DNA of 64,000 nt from Sipunculus nudus (taxonomy: Eukaryota > Annelida > Sipuncula > Golfingiida > Sipunculidae), in contig CM049316.1 of the NCBI GenBank assembly GCA_026874595.1, forward strand, positions 1,302,001 through 1,366,000. Reading direction: 5' to 3'. Positions 35,151 to 47,310 of this stretch are shown one piece after another; within the stretch, counting starts at the first letter, position 1; the number at the start of each line of letters is the position of its first letter. The notes under the pieces were generated by a model. That model was given only the letters and a program-made list of their open reading frames with translations, was not told the DNA's origin and ran no database searches. A program made the position numbers and the translations under genes.

Positions 35151-36121
35151 CAGTGTGTAAAACCCGGACCCCACGGACCCTGGATCCCGGACCCCAAGAA
35201 AATATCTATAATTCTTAAAACTCTCATATGGTAATTTGTCGAGATATTTAGCAGAATAGTATCTTAAGACTTTTTTTAGATCATGTGTGTTAAAAAATAC
35301 ATAAAAAATGGTCTGTTTTGCAACAGAAGTTGATAATTTACCCTACGAACCCTGGCGCACTGACCTCACGGATCCCACGGACCCCTTTTACTCGTTTTTT
35401 TACCATTTCTTTTGTACATATTTTAACATCCCGTTTAGGCATAACAACCATATGATTTAGTAATTGTGTTTTTGTATCTTTATTATTTTCATTTTGTCTT
35501 ATTTTTTCTTCATGTTCTTATATTTGCTATTTGTTTCATGTTTAGCGAAATAAAAAGTATAATAAGAACATTTATAAAATCATTATGTTTGTACCTGTCG
35601 TTTCTTGAAATGCAACTCATCAACAACTCCTTTGTGTAATTATATTGTTACCAAATGTATGTTGTTCATTGCATGGAACACAAAACCTGTGTTATGTGGA
35701 AGAGCTCTGATATCGATATATCATTCTCAGGCCCGCATGCATTGACCGCTGGCGCACTTCAGTGTGCCTGCACTATAATATTTTCAATTGAAATAACAAA
35801 TAATCATATTTAATGTTTGACACGAGTGCTTATTCTTTCTCATGGAGTCATAAATGAAAATATGAGCGGCGTTTTTCCTGGGTCCTTTTAAAATGGAATA
35901 GTCATCAAAGTCAAGCAGTTGGGGTCCATCTTCAGCAAATATTTTGTATACTTAAAATGTTCATTGAAATGGTTATTTACAAAGCTTCAACATAGAGGGA
36001 CTTTACTTTGTTCTTATATCAGCATCAGGGGTGTTTTTATCTGTATATATAATCGACATTGTGGAAATTGGTTTTTGGGGTCCGGGGTCCGGGATCCGTC
36101 GGGTCCGGGTTTTACACACTG
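35151..36121. mobile_element. Non-autonomous inverted-repeat element (hAT-like ends)
   Basis: The left end CAGTGTGTAAAACCCGGACC is matched inverted by GGGTCCGGGTTTTACACACTG at the right. The inverted repeat extends about 50 bp through ATCCCGGACCCCAA. Similar direct sequences, ACACGTTTGGG and ACACGTTGGG, lie just outside and may be a decayed target duplication. The 971-bp interior has no coding frame. The CAGTG terminus fits hAT elements, but the flanks do not give a clean 8-bp duplication. Confidence 0.7.
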
Positions 36122-36133
36122 CCACACGTTGGG

Positions 36134-36531
36134 CTATGTTACCGAAGTCCATTCACTGATTCTCTTAATATCGCCCACATCAAAACTGGAACGGACCAAC
36201 AGCTCACGCTGGATGTGAGAAACCCCAAGTACACCAGAGGTTAAGCTTCGCTTCGTTTAAGTTCGTTATTAATATTATTATTAAATACCGGTATTATGTA
36301 GTAACGTTTTATTATATAAGATAACATTTATTAGCCTTCAGTTCCAGGAATTTGTTGTTGACTTGCAATTCATTACATAAAAAATAAATAAGTAAATAGA
36401 TAGATAAATACATAAAAATAATACATAAAAATCACACATAACATATTGACTATGCATGTAAAATTAAGCATGTAAAAATGATAAAACAGATAATTCTGCA
36501 GGTAAAACACATAATTCAAAACATTAAATTT
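36134..36531. other. AT-rich spacer, possible 3' region of the LINE
   Basis: Simple AT-rich sequence with repeats such as ATAAATAAGTAAATAGATAG. On the minus strand it follows the LINE coding end and may include its 3' UTR. Confidence 0.35.
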
Positions 36532-37490
36532 CTAAGAGGGTTGTGAGTTAAAAAGTTTAATACTGTGTGGTAGGAGAGAGTTTTTAAAACGAGTTGTTCT
36601 GCAGAATATTGTATCTAGGCGTTTACCTGAAGGTAAAAAACGGAATTCTGAATATAACACGAAGGTTCACTGACGTGAATATAGGGGATGTGTTGTGTCA
36701 TTCATGACCTTAGATATGAAGGCCATTGTTTTGGTTTCACAGATTTCCTGGTGTGTGGCAAGAGAAGTACCAGTTATTCTACTACTTTTCTTCCTGGTAT
36801 TATTCAACTGTTTCTTTAACTTATCAGATATATTTGTAAACCAGCACTCCAGTGAATAAGTAAGGACACTGGAAATTACTGAATTATAAAACATGGTAAT
36901 TATGGTTTTGTCAATATTAAGCTTTCTTAGATAAAAAAGGTAATATAATCTTTTGTTTGCTTTCTTGGATTGATTCAACACATGTTCTTTCCAATTCAGA
37001 TTTCTGTCAATAATACATCCTAAGTATTTATAATTTTTTACAATATCAACATCTTCATTTTTGATAGCAACTGGGGTAATTACAGATTTTGATCTTCTAA
37101 AATCAAAGACTACTTCTTTAGTCTTCTTTACATTTAACTGAAGGTAGTGTTCCTCACACCAACCAGTCACATATTGAATGGTTTTCCTGTAGAGCGATTC
37201 ATCATTCTTGTGTATCAGGCCTAGAATGACAGTGTCGTCTGCATATTTGATAATTTTACAATCTGAAAGGCTCACAGACAAATTATTTGTATATAGAATA
37301 AAAAGGACCGCTGACAGAACACAGCCTTGTGGAGCACCAGTATTTATGATTATATCTGAAGAAGTTTCTTTGCTTGTTCTAACATGTTGTCTTCTATCCG
37401 AGAGAAAATCTAGAATCCATAGACAGTAGGAAGGAGGAATGTTATATCTACAGAGCTGATTGATCATGCATGTTAAATGCATGGTCAGTG
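36532..37490 (-). pseudogene. 5'-truncated L2/CR1-like LINE reverse transcriptase
   Basis: The minus strand encodes the C-terminal half of a non-LTR reverse transcriptase: WILDFLSDRRQHV, GAPQGCVLSAVLF, KYADDTVI (catalytic DD), LQLNVKKTKEVVFDFRR, KYLGCIIDRNLNWKEHV, and a C-terminal LPSGKRLDTIFCRTTRFK. One in-frame TGA at about 36667-36669 interrupts the end; the same frame continues to TAG at 36532-36534. Everything 5' of the palm domain is missing: sequence above about 37490 no longer matches, as usual for LINE truncation. Few other lesions are seen, so the copy is fairly young. Confidence 0.88.
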
Positions 37491-38793
37491 TACAAAATAC
37501 TTTTTCATGGGAAGGTGCATCTGTGCACCACAGCTTATAATATTGGATGCGAAAAGTAATTTCCAGGTGCACAAATACATTAATGTCACTACAGTTATTT
37601 TTATTAGAGCTATATTATAATTTATACATATGTATCAGTGCAGTAAAATAAGCAGTGGTTTTAACCTGGTCACAATGGAACCTAAAATAATTTCTATCTT
37701 GAGAAAAGCTCTGATCACTGGATCTATATACATGTAGTGTCTAGTATATTGTCATGTGTTAGTGTTTATATGTCCTTGTTTGCACCAGTGACAGTGTGCA
37801 CCATGCAGTGAAACAGTGGGACCACAAAACTGTTTTTTTTGTGCATCTGTGCACCTAGGCACCCAGTATTTCGAACACTGACATTGGTGCTTAAATTAAA
37901 ACATGTAAATCTGGTAATGAATTTTTTTAAGTATTACTTCAAGTTTAACTGGAAATTATAGTATAAAGATAGATAGTAATGATACTCTGATTTATTAATA
38001 GGAAGTGCTTATTTCCACTCCACCGGGGAGTGAAACTAAGGGATGCTTATTATCATTCCCCTCTGCCTCTGGGGATTGAAATAATTAAAGAATGCATATT
38101 ACCACACCCGATATATAATATAAAGTTAAATGTTTATAAGTATAGAAAGTCATTTACTTCAGTCCTATAAAGGATGGCATGCGGAATATAACAGAAGATG
38201 GATATATTTGTCATAATTTAATGTCCAAATTGGTGACAACAGTCTGATTTTTACTCTTAGTAATACCTGCATCCTAAGTTCATTTGAAGTAGTGGTTTTT
38301 CTTTGACATTATGACAAATTTCACCTTTTTTGACACTACAGTCACATCATTCAAATGTGTCTGGATAAAATCAGTAGTTGGATAAATTCATGAACTAACC
38401 AACCAGAGTAGTGGGTGCTGGTCCTGTGCAACTGACTAGACTTTACCTGTGCACTGAGCCAAGACCTGACAGCACCAGTCTCAGCATATGGAGACACAGA
38501 CTCTAGACTGGCCCTACTGATATAGACTGAACCAGGAAACCAGTGTTTTCATTACATTGGAACCCTACTTGAGCTACTTGTTCTCATGCTTAAATCACAT
38601 GTCTATAATTTTATTAAACAAACTAGATACAGATCTTAAGTATTTGCAGAAAATTTTATTTGTCTTGAAAAACATGGTTACATATATGAATGTACTTTGT
38701 GAAATCATAAATATTTTAAATTTATGTTTAATACCGTAATAAACAATAAATTATAATAACTTTGAAATGCATTTCAAGAAATATATATATATA
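37491..38793. other. AT-rich spacer
   Basis: No gene or recognised element; short frames only. It ends in a small TA run that was the insertion target of the BEL element. Confidence 0.45.
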
Positions 38794-38797
38794 AATA

Positions 38798-40010
38798 TGT
38801 AGCGGCCTCCACCCCTGATCTTATTTTAGCCTCGAATCGCACGGGTCATCATGAAGCGAAGACAATGTAGTATAAAAATGTTTATTCTGTTCTTTCTATT
38901 TCACAGCTTTCAATATCCATCTACAATCCTTTCTTCGCTCTCTACTTTATCAATGACTGGGTTGACTAGGCTGACCAATAACCGGATTGACCAATGATTG
39001 ACCAGATTGACCAGATTGACCGTCGAAACTAAAGAAAAAATAAATAAAATCCCTGACAGATCTAGGAATAACTAATTAATATATTTATAAACAAATTAGG
39101 CCTATATAAAATAATTGAAATTCAGACAGCAATTAGATATATATTTGTACATATGCTAGTGAATTAATATCCCTAACTATCAATAACAGATTCGCTTCTA
39201 GCCACACTAACGGATGCACAACTGTATCAATTGTCAAGAAAATATTTAACTGATTAAAATAAACAGAAACAAAACAGACTTAATTACAATACATTTAGCC
39301 TCTAAGACAAGCATAGATTAAAAACTGAATAAAAATATAATACTCTTAGCAGCTGCATACTATGATACATAGACCATGAGATATTATTTAGATCATGAAG
39401 TATTATCTATTTCAACTTAAGAAATTGGTTACAATATAAGTTATTACTGTTTACAGACCTAGCAAGCTCCAGATAATCAACCTGACAGACATGTTACACA
39501 GCTGACTATTCATATTCTACAAAAACTGTTAATTCTGACATAATATTGATAATAGAACTTAAGAAATATGTGTAACCCTTGTTTAACAAGCATCTTATAT
39601 AAAGTTATCCTTTACCTTATGGCTTCTTTGGGGTAGGACCACAGTTAAAATCTTCTTTTCTCTAATGCTTGCTGACTTGTTGACTTTACTTAAAGGACTA
39701 CAAGGCAACTACGTCACTTCCCCCCAGCCCATGCAGCAAGGACAGTCCAGACGGCGAGGACAGTACAGACCAGGGCAAGAAATGGGGACAGATACACTTG
39801 TAAACAAACCCTTGCCATGAGGGTATAATATGATACACACAGACTGTCCCCAGCCACGAGCTACCCTGTACACAGTGGACAGCCTGCCTAGGGTCACTCA
39901 GGTCATAACAAAGACACTAGACACCCAGTCCCTGGATAGTAACAGCTACTGCTAAGGCCCTCATGGCTTGAGGTTTAATTCTCTAAAGGAATGAGCAGCT
40001 GCCATTTACA
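38798..40010 (-). repeat. 3' LTR of the BEL element (element orientation)
   Basis: 1213 bp. It has an extra GACCAGATT unit near 38990-39020 relative to the other LTR. A 62-codon open frame in it recurs in the other LTR and is not a gene. Confidence 0.93.
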
Positions 40011-40356
40011 CTCCCACCAATTGCTTACAGTAAACCCAAATACAAGAAATGTGATAATTATAAGAAAGTAAGCAATTTAACGGTAAGCTGCTCAAACTCT
40101 ACATCTATTCTAAACCTGAAAGGCTTAAAATCAAGGAGATATATAAGGTAAAATTACTAGTAACAGCTGATTGACTCATATATAATGCAACATACATATC
40201 ATGCTGGCTCTGTAGAAGTTACTAGACTTTAACTAAATAAACAAATATAGGTACAATAAATGAGTAATACTCAGTCATATCTATATTGATTAATTAAACC
40301 AAATGGCAAAATTTTATGACTTGATTACTATGAATACACAGAGTCCAAACAGTCAG

Positions 40357-40628
40357 TTATTCAATGGATTCCAAAGGCACAACAATCTTTTGGACAGGTC
40401 TCTCGAGTATAGATGACCTCTTCTTGGGTCTTCCTTTCTGATCAAGATCGGAGGTACCCAAACGAACCTTTACAGGGGAAACTCTCGCTTTACTGACAAC
40501 CAGACAGCAATGAACTCTGTTCACGCTTACGAATCCAGGTATGAACACAAGCTGTAACCCTTGGTGCTTGCGTCCGAGAAGTGATGGATTTCCACTCTGG
40601 ACACTGATCTGAGACATAAAGGTTTGTA
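40357..40628 (-). pseudogene. C-terminal remnant of BEL integrase
   Basis: In a frame different from pol, LDQKGRPKKRSSILERPVQK then IVVPLE matches the basic end of BEL polyproteins. It directly follows the pol stop, so about 2 kb that would encode RNase H and the integrase core is missing. The first 50 or so residues of this frame are not recognised. Confidence 0.65.
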
Positions 40629-43322
40629 TCACCTGGGCATCTGAATTTTGCAAAAGTTACGGATATCATCCTTCCACTTCTCCCACCGTCGCCTCAGAAT
40701 TTCTGAAATGGGTTCGTCCCATGCCTTACCACTGTTGCCAATATCCTGGAGGATGGATTTGCCTTGAAGCACAAACGGCGCTGTGAATCCAAGTGGGTCA
40801 TACACACTTGCGATGGTTGCTAAGATTCCTCTACAGGTGTTAGGGTGTTCTTTCACTTGCAGTTGGAATGTGAACACATCAGGCTCAGTATTCCAGTGGA
40901 GACCCAAGGTTCTTTCAACAGGTAGGTCATCCCTGTGCAAATTTACTTCTTGGATGCCCTTAGCACGTTCAGAGATTGGAATACTCTCAATGACACTGCG
41001 GTCGTTGGACAAAAACTTATGAAGGCGTAATTTCCCAAGTGAGCAAAGTTCACGAACCTCCTTATCCAATCTCTTTGCCACTTGAACACTTTCTACACTT
41101 GTTACACCATCGTCAACATAAAAGTCTTGACTCAGGAATGAAGCAGCCAGTGGGTATTTCTCACCATACGTTTTAGCAAGATGTTTCAAGCCAAAGTTGG
41201 CACATCCTGGCGAAGATGTTGCACCAAACAAGTGTACATTCATTCTGTAGTCCAGTGGCTCTTTGCTGGTGTCACCTCCCTCCCACCAGAGAAATCTAAG
41301 GTAGTTCCTATCATCAGGACTGACATGAAACTGATGAAACATTTTTTCGACGTCACACATCACTGCAACTGGATGTCTGCGGAACCGGCACAAAACCCCA
41401 AACAGGTTATTCGTGAGGTCAGGACCTGATAGCAGATGGTCATTCAAGGACTCCCCTCTGTATCTTGCTGAACAGTCAAAAACCACCCTTAGTTTGTCTG
41501 GCTTTTTCGGATGCCATACTCCGTGATGTGGGATATAGTATAGCTCGCCCGGATTTGGCACTCCCTCTGCCAGCTCTGCATGGCCATCCTTCAGGGTTTC
41601 TTCGATGGTTTGTGTGTAGCGTTCCTTATATTGAGGATTACTGTCTAAGCGTTTCTTGAGGTGGGACAACCTTATGTCAGCCAGTTTACGGTTGTTTGGC
41701 AATTCAGGTCGGGTTCTGAAGGGTAAAGGTAACTCAAAATGGTCCTTGGCATTTTTTACTATGCTGTTCTCCAATATCTGTAGAAATTTGATGTCATCCT
41801 GGGAAGTTATCACGTCTCTGCTCTTTGAGTCTCTAAAGTCAGATTCTAACACATTGAGAACATCAAGTGGTGTAACTAGTGGAGCTTCCTTCAAACTAGT
41901 GCGGTGACAAAATCCTGAAATTTCAGTAGAGTCAATGGTTGCTAGACTTCCAACTATGCTCCAACCTAGGTCGGTTTGGACTGCATATGGCTGACCAGTC
42001 TCGCCTGTAATTACCTGACGTGGAGCTAAAGCAGTAGAACAGTTGTAACCTATCAGCAATCCAATTTCGCAGTCCATCAGTGGAGGCATCTCAGGTGCAA
42101 TTGAAGCAAGGTGATTCCAGGACTTGGCTGTTTCACTTGTTGGAATGTGCTGTCTATCAAGTGGGATGAAGCTCTGAGTGTAGGCCGAGGGAAGATCGAT
42201 ATACTGGCCCGAGGTGTATCCTCTTACTCGAAGACCACTAACCCTGTCACAAATCACTGATACATCCTTTCCAAGTAACGTAGTCAACTTGAGTTTGACA
42301 GACTCTGAAGGTACTGAGAGTCCTTCACACACCCTCTCATCAATAAATGTGTTATCACTTTGGGTGTCCAGAAGGGCATATACTAATTTCTCACTCTGGG
42401 GATTTTGAGCTGAGGAAAGCCATACTGGTACGACATTTGTTGTACTTGAATTTCCACTGCTAGCATTCAGGGAGACTGCTGCACCTTCTTCATCACTTGG
42501 TCTTGGTGACTCAGTTTCAGAAGCATTTTGACTGGTTGAGGACTGTTGATGTGAGCTTTTGACCTTGTTGTTGTCATGAAGTACAGTGGGATGACGACCC
42601 TTGCATTTATGACAGGTGTGGCGGATCCTGCACTGCTTCACAAAGTGACCTGTGCGCAGACAACCGAAACATCTTTTCTGCTCTTGAATAAAAGAGTGTC
42701 TCTCTTTGATGGCCTTCCCACTGAAGATGGTACAAGTAGAAAGATTGTGTCCTCCTTTACAAAATGGGCACGGCCTTTCCGGCTTTTGCTCCTTATCAGG
42801 TGATTTTCCAGCACCGGTAGTTAGAGTACGTGCTGATTTCCTAGCATCCCCATGCAATTTAAATTCATAAGTACTTTCAGTCCCTTTGATAGCAGAGATT
42901 GATGCCACCGGATCACAAACAACTCTGGCTTCCTTCGCCACAAAGGTCACAAATGTGGTGAAGCTGGGATATTCACCTGTTCTGTCGAGCCATTCAGTAA
43001 CTTGTCTACTCCAACGGGTAATAGCCCAGTCAGGAAGCTTTGCGGCCATTTTCTGATTTTCCTTGCAGTCATCTAGTACTTGTAAGCCCCTGACATGTGG
43101 CATAGCGTCTAAGCAAGCCTTTAGGAAGTCTGCATACTTCTGGAGAGCTGGTCCATCTCTTTGGCCGACCTTAGGCCACTTATCTAATTTGTTTCTAAAG
43201 GCTTCCTGCACCTTGAAGGGATGTCCATACCGTTTCTCTAGGGTTTCCCAGGCCTGTTGATAGTCCTCTTCACAGATACCAAAGAAGCATCCAGCTATGG
43301 CTTCTTTAGCATCCCCTGCTAT
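40629..43322 (-). pseudogene. BEL gag C-terminus, protease and reverse transcriptase
   Basis: This continues the gag frame after the stop at 43323. From the first methionine (43211) it has 860 codons. It carries the conserved GDAKEAI...YGHPFKVQEAF gag segment, zinc fingers CPFCKGGHNLSTC, CFGCLRTGHFVKQC and CHKCKGRHPTVLH (residues 148-212), a protease motif ALLDTQSDNTF (about 279), and reverse transcriptase with RVVFDCSARY (about 575), CDVEKMFHQF (619) and DFYVDDGVTS (DD at about 700). It ends at TGA after KIQMPR, exactly where RNase H should start. Coding is otherwise intact. Confidence 0.9.
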
Positions 43323-44501
43323 TTACTGTTGTAGGTGGTATATTTTCTCTTCCGCACTTATTCCTTTATTCTCTATCAGCGTCTTAAAACTCCTTTTAAA
43401 GGAGACAAACTCAATGGGACTGCCACTGAAAACCCTTGGCGTTGGCACTGGGAGTCGATTCCTGTCCATTGCGTTTGCTAGGGCAAGAACCAGAGACGAA
43501 TCACCTTTTGCATTCCCGGTGTCAGGCAGGTTTGTTGGAAGGGATGGCATAGGAGGAATAAAGGCTGGAGCTTGTGGGTTTAACACTGGATCGTGTGCCC
43601 TTTGAGTACATGATGATAAGGCACTCAGCTCACTTGCCACCTCCTCACTGTTGGTAGCTGCGGCGATAAACACTTTAAGTTTTGCATCGCCCTCCTCTAC
43701 TTCCTGTTCTGCTCTCAGAATTTCGAGTTTTCGACGCTGAGCCTCTACTTCCTCGTCCTTTCTTCTCTTTTCGGCTTCAAGTTGCAAGAGGTAGGCTTTT
43801 TCTTGTTCTTGCCTTGTCAATGCCTTGACACGAACACGCTTGACCGCCAGGTCTGCAGCAGTTTCAACTGCTTCTTCACTGACACTTTTTGTTGATGATC
43901 TCATGCTGCTTTCAGTGGCCGCACTGTACACTGAGGAAGCATAGATCTTTTTTAAAACCTTCAGGTGAACGACTTCCTCTCTCAAATTAAATGCCTTAAC
44001 TCCAACTTCGGAGATTCTCAAGTTAAGGTGAGACAACATGTCTCCTTTACAGGCCGTAGCTGTGTCCATCCTGCGTTGGAAGGCAGTAAAGTCGTTTATG
44101 ATTGGTATGTTTGTTCTTAAGTCTTCATAAACGCCTTCCACCTTTTTGTAAGCCTTTTCAAGACCTTCTTGCAGATCGAACAGTTCTTCTTCACTGCAGT
44201 CCCTTTGAATGCTTTCTCTGATCTGAAGTAACTCCAGTTTGAATGTGTTGTAAACTTTGTTGAATTCTCTTTCCTTTGATTTGAACTGCTCAGCTCTGAA
44301 CTGTAGAGATTTCTCAGTCGTACTATTATCTCGCGTAGAACGCCGTAAATCATGATGTTCAGGATCGGCTTCCTGCTGACTGTCCTGTCTTTCACTAGAC
44401 AGCTGCCTGTTGTATTCTGAGATTACAGTGGTCTCAATCGATTCACTCAGGTGGGCAGTCTCTCGAGCAAGTGCGTCTGCTTTTTCCTTGTGATCAGCCA
44501 T
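43323..44501 (-). pseudogene. BEL gag N-terminal region ended by a nonsense codon
   Basis: 392 codons from ATG at 44501. A charged N-terminus is followed by a long coiled-coil-like region rich in Glu, Lys and Arg (about residues 225-275), a Pro-rich linker (PAFIPPMPSLP) and the gag motif PRVFSGSPIEFVSFKRSF. It stops at TAA (43323-43325) within KIYHLQQ, where the family normally has an aromatic residue and reads on. The downstream frame is the same one. This is most simply a single point mutation; stop readthrough is an untested alternative. Confidence 0.88.
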
Positions 44502-44749
44502 TTTTCTCTGTTTTTAGCGTAACAGTCAGTGAACTTTATCATGCACAACAGGTTTCCTTCACTATCCTTAGGCGTAGCAGGAGTCAGCAGGTATAGGTAA
44601 CTCTTAGGACCTGCATCAACAATTAACTGCGACACCACTGGAAGATACAACTCATCTCATTGACTGATGTGACCATGACCCTTGGAGAATCAAGTTATCA
44701 CTGACGGTAATTTTCGCTGAATTGTCCACTCGGAAGTAAAAGTTTCGAC

Positions 44750-45953
44750 TGTAGCGGCCTCCACCCCTGATCTTATTTTAGCCTCGAATCGCACGGGTCA
44801 TCATGAAGCGAAGACAATGTAGTATAAAAATGTTTATTCTGTTCTTTCTATTTCACAGCTTTCAATATCCATCTACAATCCTTTCTTCGCTCTCTACTTT
44901 ATCAATGACTGGGTTGACTAGGCTGACCAATAACCGGATTGACCAATGATTGACCAGATTGACCGTCGAAACTAAAGAAAAAATAAATAAAATCCCTGAC
45001 AGATCTAGGAATAACTAATTAATATATTTATAAACAAATTAGGCCTATATAAAATAATTGAAATTCAGACAGCAATTAGATATATATTTGTACATATGCT
45101 AGTGAATTAATATCCCTGACTATCAATAACAGATTCGCTTCTAGCCACACTAACGGATGCACAACTGTATCAATTGTCAAGAAAATATTTAACTGATTAA
45201 AATAAACAGAAACAAAACAGACTTAATTACAATACATTTAGCCTCTAAGACAAGCATAGATTAAAAACTGAATAAAAATATAATACTCTTAGCAGCTGCA
45301 TACTATGATACATAGACCATGAGATATTATTTAGATCATGAAGTATTATCTATTTCAACTTAAGAAATTGGTTACAATATAAGCTATTACTGTTTACAGA
45401 CCTAGCAAGCTCCAGATAATCAACCTGACAGACATGTTACACAGCTGACTATTCATATTCTACAAAAACTGTTAATTCTGACATAATATTGATAATAGAA
45501 CTTAAGAAATATGTGTAACCCTTGTTTAACAAGCATCTTATATAAAGTTATCCTTTACCTTATGGCTTCTTTGGGGTAGGACCACAGTTTAAATCTTCTT
45601 TTCTCTAATGCTTGCTGACTTGTTGACTTTACTTAAAGGACTACAAGGCAACTACGTCACTTCCCCCCAGCCCATGCAGCAAGGACAGTCCAGACGGCGA
45701 GGACAGTACAGACCAGGGCAAGAAATGGGGACAGATACACTTGTAAACAAACCCTTGCCATGAGGGTATAATATGATACACACAGACTGTCCCCAGCCAC
45801 GAGCTACCCTGTACACAGTGGACAGCCTGCCTAGGGTCACTCAGGTCATAACAAAGACACTAGACACCCAGTCCCTGGATAGTAACAGCTACTGCTAAGG
45901 CCCTCATGGCTTGAGGTTTAATTCTCTAAAGGAATGAGCAGCTGCCATTTACA
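44750..45953 (-). repeat. 5' LTR of the BEL element (element orientation)
   Basis: 1204 bp, near-identical to 38798-40010. In element orientation the internal region begins GTCGAAACTTTTACTTCCGA. I could not match a tRNA primer to it. Confidence 0.93.
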
Positions 45954-46429
45954 AATATATATATATGCTCACACAGCACCAGCCTTTTCCACCAGGGGGA
46001 GTGGAAATGAGGCCTGACATATTAATATTAATATAAATCAGGGTTGTTAAGTTTTTCCCAGTGCAGTATTTACCAGCTGGTAAATACTGATATTTACCGC
46101 CTTTGGAAAAACCTCTCAAAGTGGGAAAAACTGGGAAAAACCTCTAATAATCTTATAAAAGGAGAGACCAGCAGATATCTGACTGAATTAAAAGGAAATA
46201 TCATCTCACACACAGACACACACGCATATATATAAACAAACATACTCAAATCACAAAACCAAGATATGAAAATTTATATTGTTTTCCTTAAAAATAGCCT
46301 GTTTGTATGTATATACATAGTGATAGGTAAACAGATAATCAGATATATCAGTTACACTGAAAAAGTCCATTGATGGCTAAGAAATAAGGTTCATTGATAC
46401 ATATTTACCAATCCAACTCTGATGGACCT

Positions 46430-46530
46430 CTCAGGGTGCAGTAACATGTTACAAGCTTGGCAGTTTTCTCAAGTCCTAGCCTGTTTCGCAGTTTAGACTG
46501 CACAAGCCCAAAGTTTGAAAAGACGATCTG
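46430..46530 (-). pseudogene. hAT transposase C-terminal fragment
   Basis: The minus strand reads SNFGLVQSKLRNRLGLEKTA and then KLVTCY, matching the pattern RxRNRLxxExxxKL of the hAT dimerisation domain. A 72-codon minus-strand frame at 46642-46860 may be an upstream part, but I recognise no motif in it. Confidence 0.6.
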
Positions 46531-47045
46531 CCTTTGCACTGACCAATGAATTGCACTCTATGCATTTTGCCTGTCGTAATTTTCCATCCTCCTCTATTCT
46601 TGTGAAACATTGCCACACAGGATCTATAGGCCTGCCTCCTCTCATGATGCCTTGTTAACTTCTTCAGAAAACAAGAACTTATGGCAGACAGGCTGTAACA
46701 TCAACTTATATAGAGAAGAGCCATGAAACCTGGTATCCTTTTGGGCACAGTAGCATAAAAATGGGGTGTTTGGTTTCCTATCTGTATGCACAGAAACCTG
46801 CATCATGCTGGACAGGGTTTCCCCAAGTGATGCCACAATGGGTGGTTGGTTTCTTCTCACCCTAGCTAACTAGTTGTATGAGCCCTAGCATGGCTTCTTC
46901 ACACTTCTGTACCCCCAAGATCAACTCGGCCTTGATTAGGTTAACATGCTTGATTACTTTTGTCAGCTCACCTACTAAAGTTTATGTTGCAGTTAATTGG
47001 TAATTAAGTAATAGTAATGCACTAGTATGAGTTGTGGAAATATTG

Positions 47046-47055
<10 letters not shown>

Positions 47056-47081
<26 letters not shown>
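47056..47081. repeat. (CA)n(TA)n microsatellite
   Basis: A short CA run passes into about 25 bp of TA inside the hAT element. Confidence 0.85.
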
Positions 47082-47082
<1 letters not shown>

Positions 47083-47310
47083 TCATCACATGTGGATATA
47101 TTTATATATATATTATAATTTCAACATGCAACATTAAACATAATTAACTATACATCATTATACTCTCTCAAAAATTTTGATCAGACATTTTCCCCAGTAA
47201 TTCCCGGTACTGACCAGTTTTCCCCAGTTATTCCCAATTAATCCCGGGTTTTTCCCACTGTCTGGGAAAAACTAGTTTTTCCCAGAAAAAATAACAACCC
47301 TGATATAAAT

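Larger units (their letters stand above)
38798..45953 (-). mobile_element. BEL/Pao LTR retrotransposon, internally deleted
   Basis: A 7156-bp element on the minus strand is bounded by LTRs of 1213 and 1204 bp with TG...CA ends. AATA flanks it (38794-38797 and 45954-45957), a 4-bp target duplication typical for BEL elements. The LTRs differ by one 9-bp unit (GACCAGATT) and about three substitutions. The interior holds a gag-pol frame broken by one stop, ending just after the reverse transcriptase and followed by only the last part of the integrase. RNase H and the integrase core are absent, so the copy must depend on relatives to move. Confidence 0.95.
46039..47302 (-). mobile_element. hAT DNA transposon, partial
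   Basis: The ends are CAGGGTTGTTA and TAACAACCCTG, with TTTTTCCCAG-type subterminal repeats. The exact 8-bp direct repeat ATATAAAT flanks it (46031-46038 and 47303-47310), the hallmark of hAT insertion. On the minus strand near 46520-46440 RNRLGLEKTAKLVTCY resembles the C-terminal dimerisation region of hAT transposases. Frames are short and broken, and 1264 bp is too short for a full transposase, so it is a deletion derivative. Confidence 0.92.

Noticed and set aside
39709-45840. Identical 62-codon frames at 39709-39897 and 45652-45840
   Set aside because: Both lie in the BEL LTRs and are identical because the LTRs are; no sign of coding.
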